NCBI GenBank assembly: GCA_050249455.1
Contig: JBFWQM010000057.1
Coordinates: 1 to 25,783, forward strand
Source of the DNA: JBFWQM01 sp050249455
GTDB taxonomy: Bacteria; Pseudomonadota; Alphaproteobacteria; MPNO01; VGEU01
DNA: 25,783 nt
Direction: 5' to 3'
The notes below the pieces were generated by a model that worked only from the letters and a program-made list of their open reading frames with translations, ran no database searches and was not told the DNA's origin. The position numbers and the translations under genes are program-made. Shown piece after piece: positions 17,999 through 24,385 of this stretch; position 1 is the stretch's first letter; each line of letters opens with the position of its first letter.

Positions 17999-18748
17999 AT
18001 GGCAGACAAGATCGGCATGGACGCGGCGAAGGAAGTCGTCGCCATCCGCGAGCGCTGGCACACCATGAAGCACCCGTTCTTCCAGCAGATGAAGGACGGC
18101 AAGCTGCCGCTGCGCGCGCTCGGCGTCTACATGGCGCAGCACTTCCGCTTCGTCGAGATGGCGCAGCCCAGCTTCGGGTTCCTGCTGTGGCGCGCCCCCG
18201 CCGACATCCGCCGGTCGCTGGTCGAGAACCTGGCGGAGGAGGAGGGGCTGCAGGCGATCCCCGTCCCCGGCCACGTCCCGCACGACCACAACAAGATGAT
18301 CTTCGATTTCTGCAAGGCCGTCGGCATCCCGGAAGCGGAGGCGCGCGCCATCCCGATCACGCCCGCGTGGTGGGCGCGCCGGCTGCACTACGCGCACGTG
18401 ATGCGCGAGGAGCCGCTCGGCGCCGTGCTCGCCATGCAGTCGACCCAGGAAGGCCAGCAGGTCAGGCTCAACCTCGAGATCACCCTGCCGGCGTTCGAGA
18501 AGTATTACGGCTACAAGCGCGACGCGGAGGAGATCGCCTTCTTCGCCGAGCATGCGGAGGCCGACCGCGAGCATTCCGAGCGCCAGCTCGCGCTGTGCGC
18601 CAAGTACATCGATACGCCGGAGGTCGCGAAGCGCGCGTTCCAGGTGTCGGAGGAAGCCTGCCGCCTGCGCTGGGCCTCGATCACCGAGGTCTACCGGACC
18701 GAGGTGCTGGGCGAAAAGGAGATCATGCCGCCCGGGATCGCCGCGTAG
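17999..18748 (+). CDS. Heme-oxygenase-fold protein with di-iron oxidase ligand pattern (TenA/PqqC/HDO superfamily)
   Basis: A 249-residue all-helical protein of the TenA / PqqC / CADD superfamily. Near the C-terminus, EHAEADREHSE gives H185-x3-D189-x2-H192, the spacing of the metal ligands of heme-oxygenase-like di-iron oxidases such as CADD and SznF. Upstream, NLAEEEGLQAIPVPGH gives Glu82 and His92, ten residues apart, like the first Glu/His pair of SznF as I remember it. The third acid would be Glu160 (LNLEITLP) or Glu151. This makes an O2-dependent di-iron oxidase more likely than a TenA thiaminase or PqqC. The ATG at 17999 follows GGGGAGGA. A cupin gene follows 35 bases after the stop. 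The substrate is unknown; a coenzyme biosynthesis role remains possible. Confidence 0.8.
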   Translation: MADKIGMDAAKEVVAIRERWHTMKHPFFQQMKDGKLPLRALGVYMAQHFRFVEMAQPSFGFLLWRAPADIRRSLVENLAEEEGLQAIPVPGHVPHDHNKMIFDFCKAVGIPEAEARAIPITPAWWARRLHYAHVMREEPLGAVLAMQSTQEGQQVRLNLEITLPAFEKYYGYKRDAEEIAFFAEHAEADREHSERQLALCAKYIDTPEVAKRAFQVSEEACRLRWASITEVYRTEVLGEKEIMPPGIAA

Positions 18749-18783
18749 GCCGGCCCGGCTCGCAATTCGCGCGGAGCGCATAC

Positions 18784-19344
18784 ATGGACGACGCCAAGAA
18801 GCCGAACGCGCCGACGGACACCTCGCCGTGGGCCAAGATCATGACCGACGAGGAATACTACCCGTTCCTGGTCAAGAAGAAGCTGCGGCCGGCGCTATGG
18901 CGCTGGAAGGACGTCGAGGCGGTGCTGCAGGGGATGAGCGACAACCCCAACAAGAACGCCGACCGCCGCTTCATCGGCCTGGTGCACGAGGACCTGGGCG
19001 ACTCGGGCGGCTGCGCGCCGACGGTCTATTTCGGCATGCAGTGGATCAACCCGGGCGAGCACGTGAAGCCGCACCGGCACAACACGTTCGCGATCTACCA
19101 CATGATGCAGGGCAGCGGGTATTCGATCGTCGACGGCGTGCGCCTCGACTGGGAGAAGGGCGACACCTTCATGTGCCCGGCATGGTCGCTGCACGAGCAC
19201 TTCAACACCGGCGACGAGCCCGCCATCATGATCGGCGTCCAGGACTTCCCCGCCCGCGCCGGCGAGCGCAACCTGATGTTCGAGGAAGAGCCGGGCAAGC
19301 CGTTCCACGTGGTGGCGGGAGCGGCGCCGCAGGACGAGAAGTAG
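18784..19344 (+). CDS. Single-domain cupin, gentisate-dioxygenase-like
   Basis: A 186-residue protein with one cupin barrel. PGEHVKPHRHNTFAIYHMMQGSG (90-112) gives metal ligands His97 and His99. The usual motif 1 Glu is absent, as in gentisate 1,2-dioxygenases and relatives. Motif 2, GDTFMCPAWSLHEHFN (126-141), supplies His137. GYSIVDGVRLDWEKGD lies between. It is half the length of bicupin gentisate dioxygenases, so it could be a small Fe(II) dioxygenase, an isomerase or a binding protein. It follows the di-iron-oxidase-like gene after 35 bases and ends 29 bases before a strong terminator hairpin, so the two genes probably form one transcript. Confidence 0.85.
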   Translation: MDDAKKPNAPTDTSPWAKIMTDEEYYPFLVKKKLRPALWRWKDVEAVLQGMSDNPNKNADRRFIGLVHEDLGDSGGCAPTVYFGMQWINPGEHVKPHRHNTFAIYHMMQGSGYSIVDGVRLDWEKGDTFMCPAWSLHEHFNTGDEPAIMIGVQDFPARAGERNLMFEEEPGKPFHVVAGAAPQDEK

Positions 19345-19373
19345 CACTGGCGGCCGCATTCGACGTGATGTAG

Positions 19374-19401
19374 GGGCGGGTTTCAAACCCGCCCTTTTTT
19401 T
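19374..19401 (+). terminator. Intrinsic terminator after the cupin gene
   Basis: GGGCGGGTTT and AAACCCGCCC form a 10-bp GC-rich stem around a single C (19374-19394). Seven T follow directly (19395-19401). It lies 29 bases after the cupin stop and is the best classical terminator in the window. It is also the left end of the palindromic element. Confidence 0.7.
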
Positions 19402-19504
19402 CGTTTGTCGTCCTCCGGCTTGACCGGAGGACCCATGCTCGGCCGCATCGACGCGCGATACGATGGGTTCTCCGGTCAAGCCGGAGAACGACAAAAATAT
19501 GGCC

Positions 19505-19533
19505 AAAGAAAAGGGCGGGTTTGGAACCCGCCC
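19505..19533 (-). terminator. Intrinsic terminator after the UbiD-family gene
   Basis: Read on the minus strand, a 9-bp stem (19513-19521 with 19525-19533) is followed by TTTTCTTT (complement of 19505-19512). It lies 29 bases after the UbiD stop. It is the right end of the palindromic element, so both convergent transcripts appear to end on copies of the same repeat. Confidence 0.6.
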
Positions 19534-19562
19534 CTATGTATCGGTCTGACGTCGTCCCCCGC

Positions 19563-20966
19563 CTACGGCAGGAAATCGTCCAGGTTCACCTTGTCGAAGT
19601 TCTTCGGCATGGCGCGCTCGAAGCGGGCGCGCTCGACCGGCAGCGCGACCGACGGGCGGGTGGCGTCGACCAGCCACTTGGTGCCGACGCGCTGGAAGCT
19701 GGAGAGGCCGGGGATCATCGGCGAGACGTTGTCGAGCGAGAAGACGCGCGTGTTGGGGATCAGCACGACGTCCTTTTCCGCATGCACGCGCGTGGTCATC
19801 GACCACATCACCTGGCGCAGGTCGGAGGCGTCGATGTCGTCGTCCACCGCGATCGCGAGCTTGGGGTGGAGATAGGGGCCGGACAGCGCGGCCATCAGCG
19901 CCGTCTTGGCCTGGCCTTCGACCCGCGGGCGCAGCTTGATCACGATCGCCATCAGCCCGGAGACGGTCAGGCTGCGCACGTCCAGGAGCTCCATGCCGCC
20001 CTCGACGTTGCGCAGGTGGTCCCACGTGGCGATCTCGATGCCGAGCGCGGTGGTCGCCTGGGTGTCGGTGACCGGGAAGCCGCAGTGGATGGCGTAGTAG
20101 ATCGGGTTCTTGCGCCGGGTGATCGCCTTGACCTTGAAGATCTCTGAGATGCCGGCCTCGGCATAGGTGCCGGGCACCTCGCCGAACGGGCCCTCGGGCT
20201 CGGTATGGTTGGGCAGCACCTCGCCTTCCAGCACGATCTCGGCGTCGGCCGGCACCTCGATGTCGATGGTCTGGCACTTCACCATCCGCACCGGCTCGCC
20301 CAGGAGGCCGCCGGAGACGGTGATCTCGTCGAGCCCGAACGAGGTGGTGAACGCCGAGCCGAACCAGATCGCCGGGTGCGAGCCGATCACCATCGCGCAC
20401 GGCATCGGCTTGTTCATCGCGCAGTACTTGTCGTAGATGCGCCGCGCCTGGCGCGGCAGCATCAGGAAGCCGGTCTTGTCCGGCCCCATGATGTGCTGGC
20501 GGTGGATCGAGATGTTGGCGATCCCGGTGTCAGGATCCTTGATGAAGCCCATGCCGGAGGCGATGAAGCGCCCGCCGTCGCCCTCAGACACGATCATCGC
20601 CGGGATGTCGTTCAGGTTGGCCTCGGCGCCCTTGAGCACGACCTCCTGGCACGGCGCGTCGGCCTTGCCGACGGTGACCGGCGCGATCGGCTTCTTGACC
20701 CGGACGCTCATCTCCCGGAGCAGGTCGTCCTCGTCGATGCCCAGCCCGATCGCCCACTTCCTGCGGTCGGCCAGGATCTGGCTGCACGCGGTCCAACCGG
20801 GATGGCCCTGGATGTTGGTGAACAGGGTCGACTTGCCGCGCTCGTTGTAGGTCTTCCACTCGACCGCCGACATGTTCTGCTCGGGGTCGACCTCCTTGGT
20901 CACGCGGATCAGCTCGCCCTGCTGTTCGAGGTTCTGGAGCAGGGGGCGCATCGACTGGTCGGGCAT
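19563..20966 (-). CDS. UbiD-family prenylated-FMN decarboxylase
   Basis: A 467-residue UbiD-type (de)carboxylase using prenylated FMN. NISIHRQHIMGPDKTG (151-166) holds the conserved metal-binding Asn and the Arg (R156) of the catalytic Glu-Arg-Glu set. EGPFGEVPGTYAEAG (258-272) holds the conserved Glu residues. Other landmarks are PRQARRIYDKY and DDDIDASDLRQVMW (375-388). No UbiX prenyltransferase gene is in the window. I chose the ATG at 20966 (MPDQSMRPLL) with AGAGAGGA ten bases upstream; an in-frame ATG at 21026 would add 20 residues and run through a hairpin. It is last in the minus-strand catabolic cluster, 134 bases behind the acyl-CoA dehydrogenase. The substrate, probably an aromatic or alpha,beta-unsaturated acid, is not readable. 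Confidence 0.93.
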   Translation of the reverse strand: MPDQSMRPLLQNLEQQGELIRVTKEVDPEQNMSAVEWKTYNERGKSTLFTNIQGHPGWTACSQILADRRKWAIGLGIDEDDLLREMSVRVKKPIAPVTVGKADAPCQEVVLKGAEANLNDIPAMIVSEGDGGRFIASGMGFIKDPDTGIANISIHRQHIMGPDKTGFLMLPRQARRIYDKYCAMNKPMPCAMVIGSHPAIWFGSAFTTSFGLDEITVSGGLLGEPVRMVKCQTIDIEVPADAEIVLEGEVLPNHTEPEGPFGEVPGTYAEAGISEIFKVKAITRRKNPIYYAIHCGFPVTDTQATTALGIEIATWDHLRNVEGGMELLDVRSLTVSGLMAIVIKLRPRVEGQAKTALMAALSGPYLHPKLAIAVDDDIDASDLRQVMWSMTTRVHAEKDVVLIPNTRVFSLDNVSPMIPGLSSFQRVGTKWLVDATRPSVALPVERARFERAMPKNFDKVNLDDFLP

Positions 20967-20990
20967 GTCGGGGAGGTCCTCTCTCACGGC

Positions 20991-21023
20991 AAAAGCGGCC
21001 GGTCCCGGGTCGGAACCGGCCGC
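20991..21023 (-). terminator. Terminator-like hairpin in the UbiD gene leader
   Basis: On the minus strand GCGGCCGGT and ACCGGCCGC form a 9-bp stem with an 11-base loop, followed by TTTTGCC. Its T-run ends only 24 bases before the UbiD ATG. That leaves no room for a promoter between, so any transcript reaching UbiD must pass through the hairpin. It could be an attenuator or a weak end to the acyl-CoA dehydrogenase transcript. Confidence 0.45.
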
Positions 21024-21071
21024 CATGGGCCACTTTTACGGAACCGGGGATCGCCCGGGCAACCCTTTTAT

Positions 21072-21093
21072 GGCCCCGGCCGGCGCCGGGGCC
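21072..21093 (-). other. GC-rich hairpin directly after the acyl-CoA dehydrogenase gene
   Basis: GGCCCCGGC and GCCGGGGCC form a perfect 9-bp stem with a CGGC loop, beginning 7 bases after the stop codon on the minus strand. The following sequence is ATAAAAGG, not T-rich, so it is not a classical terminator. It may stabilise the 3' end or slow polymerase. Confidence 0.4.
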
Positions 21094-21100
21094 GCATGCG

Positions 21101-22225
21101 TCAGGCGTGAGCCTCGATCCCGGCCAGCTTCGCGTAGCGGCTGCGGTGCGCGGCCTCGTTGCCGAACTGGGCCGACAGCGCCATCGCCCGCTTGAGGAAG
21201 AGGCCGATGTCGTGCTCGTCGGTGAAGCCGATGCCGCCGTGCATCTGGATCGCCGACTTGCACACCTGCAAGGCGGCGCCGGACGCCTTGGCCTTGACGG
21301 CCGACGCCATCGCCGGGCTGCCGCGCCCGGCATCGACCGCGCCGGCGACCTGGAACAGCAGCGAGCGGGTCAGCTCGACCTCGATGTAGTCGTTGACGGC
21401 GCGATGCTGCAGCGCCTGGAAGCTACCGATCGGACGGTCGAACTGCTTCCTGATCTTGAGGTACTCGACGGCGATGTCGAGCGCCTGCTCCATCACGCCA
21501 AGCAGCTCGGCGCCGAGGCCGATCAGGACCGAATCCATCATCCGCGCCGCGATCACCGGCGCGCCGTTGGCGCCGGCCAGCACGTGGTCCTTGGGCACCG
21601 CGACGTTGGCGAGGTTCAGCGTTGCCAGCGCGCCGCCGTCCACGGTGCGCTTGACCGACATCGACGCCCCCGGCGCGTCCTTCGGCACGTAGCACAGCAC
21701 CATGCCGCTGGGGCCACGGGCGTTGACGATGAAGCCGTCGGCCAGCCCGGCGGCCGGGACATACGCCTTGGCGCCGCTGAGCTTGAGGCTGGCGCCGTCG
21801 GCGGCCGCGGTGGTCTTCACCGACTCGAGGTCGGGCGCGATCGGGCCTTCCTGCAGTGCCGGCACGACGATGCGCTTGCCGGCCATCACGTCGGCCAGGA
21901 GTCCCTGGCGCAGCGCGTCGCTCTCGCCGTCGGCGAGGCCGCGCGCCGCGGCGGCGGCGAGGGTCAGGGGCTCGGTGACCAGGCCGCGCCCGGCCTGCTC
22001 CAGCACCAGGCAGAGCTCGGTCAGGCCGAGGCCGAGGCCGTCGGCCTCCGCCGGCACCGCGATGGCGAGCCAGCCGGCCTCGGCGATCTCGCGCCACGTC
22101 GCCGGGTCGGCGTTGTTCGGGGTGTCGCGCAGCTTGCGCGCGCGCTTCGGACCCGCCCCGCGCTCGACGAACTTGGCGGCGCTGTCCTGGAGAAGCTTCT
22201 GCTCATCGGTCAGCAACAGTTCCAT
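21101..22225 (-). CDS. Acyl-CoA dehydrogenase (FadE-like)
   Basis: A 374-residue FAD-dependent acyl-CoA dehydrogenase, introducing a trans-2 double bond into an acyl-CoA. The N-terminal helical domain (LTDEQKLLQDSAAKFVER) is followed by a middle beta domain that is short and poorly conserved. The C-terminal domain has RKQFDRPIGSFQALQH (259-274) and QMHGGIGFTDEHDIGLFLKR (327-346), both FAD/dimer-interface motifs. The usual catalytic Glu cannot be placed with certainty. Several FadE proteins of this type work as alpha2beta2 heteromers, yet no second subunit gene is visible. The ATG at 22225 lies 10 bases after the acyl-CoA ligase stop, so the two are co-transcribed and likely act in sequence. 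Confidence 0.92.
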   Translation of the reverse strand: MELLLTDEQKLLQDSAAKFVERGAGPKRARKLRDTPNNADPATWREIAEAGWLAIAVPAEADGLGLGLTELCLVLEQAGRGLVTEPLTLAAAAARGLADGESDALRQGLLADVMAGKRIVVPALQEGPIAPDLESVKTTAAADGASLKLSGAKAYVPAAGLADGFIVNARGPSGMVLCYVPKDAPGASMSVKRTVDGGALATLNLANVAVPKDHVLAGANGAPVIAARMMDSVLIGLGAELLGVMEQALDIAVEYLKIRKQFDRPIGSFQALQHRAVNDYIEVELTRSLLFQVAGAVDAGRGSPAMASAVKAKASGAALQVCKSAIQMHGGIGFTDEHDIGLFLKRAMALSAQFGNEAAHRSRYAKLAGIEAHA

Positions 22226-22235
22226 GACGATCCCC

Positions 22236-23789
22236 TCACGCTCCCGCGGTTTCTGTGGCGAGCGCGGCGCGGGCGGCGTCGCGCAGGTCCTTTTTCATCA
22301 CCTTGCCGCTCGACGTGCGCGGCAGCGCCTCGACGAAGCGGACGTATTTCGGCTTCTTATAGCTTGCGATGGCGGCCCGGCAATGCTCGATCAGCGCCGC
22401 CTCGTCGGTGGTCGCGCCGGGGCGCAGCTCGACATAGGCGCACACCGCCTCGCCGAACATCGGGTCCGGCACGCCGATCACCGCCGCGTCGGCGACCGCC
22501 GGGTGGGCGATCAGCGCCAGCTCGACCTCCTTGGAGTAGATGTTGAGCCCGCCGGACACGATCATGTCCTTGGCGCGGTCGACGAAGTAGACGTAGCCGT
22601 CTTCGTCCATCCGCCCGACGTCGCCGGTGCGCAGCCAGCCGTCGACATAGAGATCCCGGGTCGCGTCGGGTCGGTTGAAGTAGCCCTTGGTCAGCATCAC
22701 CTCGCCCGGCGCGCCGCAATGGACCAGGATCTCGCCGGGATCGCCCGGCTTCACGTCCTTCATGTCCGGATCGACGATGCGCAGCTCCACCCCTGGCACC
22801 GGGCGGCCGAGCGAGTCGGGGTGCGACATCTGCTCCTCCGGCCGCAGGCAGCAGATGAAGCCGGACTCGGTCTGCGCGAAGAAGCTGAACAGGCGGAGCT
22901 TCGGCAGCGCGGCGGCGAGCCGGCGCTTGATCTCGACCGGGAACACCTCGCCGGTCGCCAGCATGGTCTTGACCGTGCGGCACGCCTGCGGCCGCTTCTC
23001 GATCTCGGGCAGCATCAGCCGCGCGATGGTCGGCACCAGGCCGATGACGGTGACCTTCTCCTTCTCGATCAGGTCGACCGCGGCCTTGGGGTCGAACTGC
23101 GGCAGGATCACCACGGTGGTGCCCAGGCACAGCGCGTTTCCGACCCGGCCGAGGCCGGTGCGGTGCGCCATCGGGGTCGTCACCAGGATGCGGTCGTCCT
23201 TGGTCAGGCCGAACTCGATCCCGTTCATGTAGCCGTGGATCAGGATGATGTTGCGGTGGGTCGCCACGGCGCCCTTCGGCCGGCCGGTGGTGCCCGAGGT
23301 GTAGCCGATGACCAGGTCGTCCTTGTCGGCCGGCAGCCGCGGCGGCGGCGCCGCGCTGCCCGACGTCACGAAGTCCTCGTAGGCGACCTCGCCCGCCTGG
23401 GGCGCGCCGACGACGACGAGCAGCGGCTTGTCCAGGTTCTTCGCCGCGGCCAGCGCGGTGGCGCGCAGCTCCGGCGTGTAGAACACGGCGACGGGCTGCG
23501 AATCCTCCAGGATGAACTGGACCTCGGCCGGCGACAGCCGGGTGGAGATGGGGACGATCAGGGCGCCCGACTTGGCGAGCGCGGTCATGCCCTCGACCAG
23601 CTCGACGCCGTTGGGCAGGAACAGCGCCACCCGGTCGCCGATCTTCTGGCCGCGCGCGAGCAGCGCGTTGGCGAGCCGGCTGGTGCGGGCATGGAGGTCC
23701 GCGAAGCTCAGCCGCACGTCGCCGCACACCACCGCCTCGTGGTCGGGATAGCGCCGGGCGCAATCGGCGAGGAAGGTGGGGAGCTTCAT
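22236..23789 (-). CDS. Acyl-CoA synthetase (AMP-binding ligase)
   Basis: A 517-residue ANL-superfamily ligase, forming acyl-AMP and then acyl-CoA. The P-loop is YTSGTTGRPKG (163-173). The A5 region is FFAQTESG (303-310), A7 is GWLRTGD (384-390), the hinge follows in VDRAKDMIVSGGLNIYSKEVE (403-423), and the A10 lysine is in PRTSSGKVMKK (490-500, Lys496). The length is normal for medium or aromatic acid CoA ligases. The start at 23789 (MKLPTFLADCARRYPDHEAV) matches the family N-terminus. An in-frame ATG at 23855 would add 22 residues translated from a palindromic repeat and is rejected. It is the activating enzyme of the cluster; acid preference is unknown. Confidence 0.94.
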   Translation of the reverse strand: MKLPTFLADCARRYPDHEAVVCGDVRLSFADLHARTSRLANALLARGQKIGDRVALFLPNGVELVEGMTALAKSGALIVPISTRLSPAEVQFILEDSQPVAVFYTPELRATALAAAKNLDKPLLVVVGAPQAGEVAYEDFVTSGSAAPPPRLPADKDDLVIGYTSGTTGRPKGAVATHRNIILIHGYMNGIEFGLTKDDRILVTTPMAHRTGLGRVGNALCLGTTVVILPQFDPKAAVDLIEKEKVTVIGLVPTIARLMLPEIEKRPQACRTVKTMLATGEVFPVEIKRRLAAALPKLRLFSFFAQTESGFICCLRPEEQMSHPDSLGRPVPGVELRIVDPDMKDVKPGDPGEILVHCGAPGEVMLTKGYFNRPDATRDLYVDGWLRTGDVGRMDEDGYVYFVDRAKDMIVSGGLNIYSKEVELALIAHPAVADAAVIGVPDPMFGEAVCAYVELRPGATTDEAALIEHCRAAIASYKKPKYVRFVEALPRTSSGKVMKKDLRDAARAALATETAGA

Positions 23790-23841
23790 GGGACGGTCCG
23801 CGACGCTGGTGGTGGTGTTCGATAGTGGTTTTTGCGGCGGC

Positions 23842-23928
23842 GCCCCCTCCCCCAACCCCCTCCCGCGAGGGGAGGGGGCTAGAAAGAACTCCCCCTCCCC
23901 TCGCGGGAGGGGGTTGGGGGGAGGGGGC
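23842..23928. repeat. Long C/G-rich inverted repeat
   Basis: A left arm of about 36 bases from 23842 (CCCCCTCCCCCAACCCCCTC type) and its complement ending at 23928 pair almost perfectly. They differ by one extra G in the right arm, around a loop near 23879-23890. Each arm has its own inner palindrome (CCCTCCCGCGAGGGGAGGG type). Translated, the motif gives the familiar SPNPLPRGEG peptide often seen in spurious annotations, which marks a dispersed repeat. It separates the DUF35 gene from the acyl-CoA ligase gene (157-base gap) and may end or weaken transcription between them. Confidence 0.8.
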
Positions 23929-23946
23929 GTATCCGTGTCGTGCTGC

Positions 23947-24366
23947 TCAGGCCGGCTCGAAGCAGAAGTAGTCGATGTCGTCGGTCAGCTTCTCGAACGC
24001 GACCTTGACCTTCATGCCGACCTTCACCTTGTCGGGGTCGACATTGATCATGTTGCCGATGATGCGCACGCCCTCGTCGAGCTCGATGAGGCCGATCGCG
24101 TACGGCACCTTGTCCTCGAAGCCCGGCGTCGGCACGACGGTGACGGTGTAGGAGTACACCGTGCCCTTGCCCGACACCGTACGCCACTCCAGGTTGCGCT
24201 TGCCGGTCTTGACGCTGATCGAGCGCGGCCAGAACTGGTACTTCTTGGTCGTCGGGTCGTACTGCAGCGCGAGCTTGCCTTCCTTGGCCGAGTCCCAGAA
24301 GAACTTGGTCGTCTGGGTCGGGCGCGGCACCGGGCGGGGCCGCTTCTCTCTCACAACGGTGTTCAT
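23947..24366 (-). CDS. DUF35 OB-fold protein without zinc-ribbon cysteines
   Basis: A 139-residue protein of the DUF35 / OB-fold family that accompanies thiolase-like proteins. The N-terminal helix TTKFFWDSAKEGKLALQ and the block QFWPRSISVKTGKRNLEW (44-61) align with the rubredoxin-like zinc ribbon. The four Cys expected there (C-x2-C and C-x2-C) are all replaced (QYDPTTKK, SVKTGKR); the only Cys in the protein is C135. The OB-fold follows from about residue 64 (SGKGTVYSYTVTVVPTPGF...PYAIGLIELDEGVRIIGNM). DUF35 domains bind and support Ltp2-type retro-aldolases and some thiolases. The start at 24366 is 19 bases after the thiolase-like gene's stop, consistent with a complex of the two. Confidence 0.88.
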   Translation of the reverse strand: MNTVVREKRPRPVPRPTQTTKFFWDSAKEGKLALQYDPTTKKYQFWPRSISVKTGKRNLEWRTVSGKGTVYSYTVTVVPTPGFEDKVPYAIGLIELDEGVRIIGNMINVDPDKVKVGMKVKVAFEKLTDDIDYFCFEPA

Positions 24367-24385
24367 CTCTGTCGTCTCCGGAAAT

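Larger units (their letters stand above)
19371..19536. repeat. Nested palindromic element between convergent genes
   Basis: The ends are inverted repeats of each other: TAGGGGCGGGTTTCAAACC from 19371 matches the complement of the sequence ending at 19536 with one difference in about 24 bases, and each end is itself a palindrome. Inside lies a second pair of 33-base arms (19404-19436 and 19463-19495) with two mismatches. Each inner arm contains its own hairpin (CTCCGGCTTGACCGGAG type). A 26-base centre separates them. The element fills most of the 218 bases between the cupin and UbiD stops. It resembles dispersed palindromic repeats of alphaproteobacterial genomes, but I cannot count copies here. 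No coding sequence is present. Confidence 0.8.

Noticed and set aside
19371..19536. CRISPR array or insertion sequence at the nested repeats
   Set aside because: There are only inverted pairs, no series of direct repeats with equal spacers, and no transposase frame inside or beside the element.
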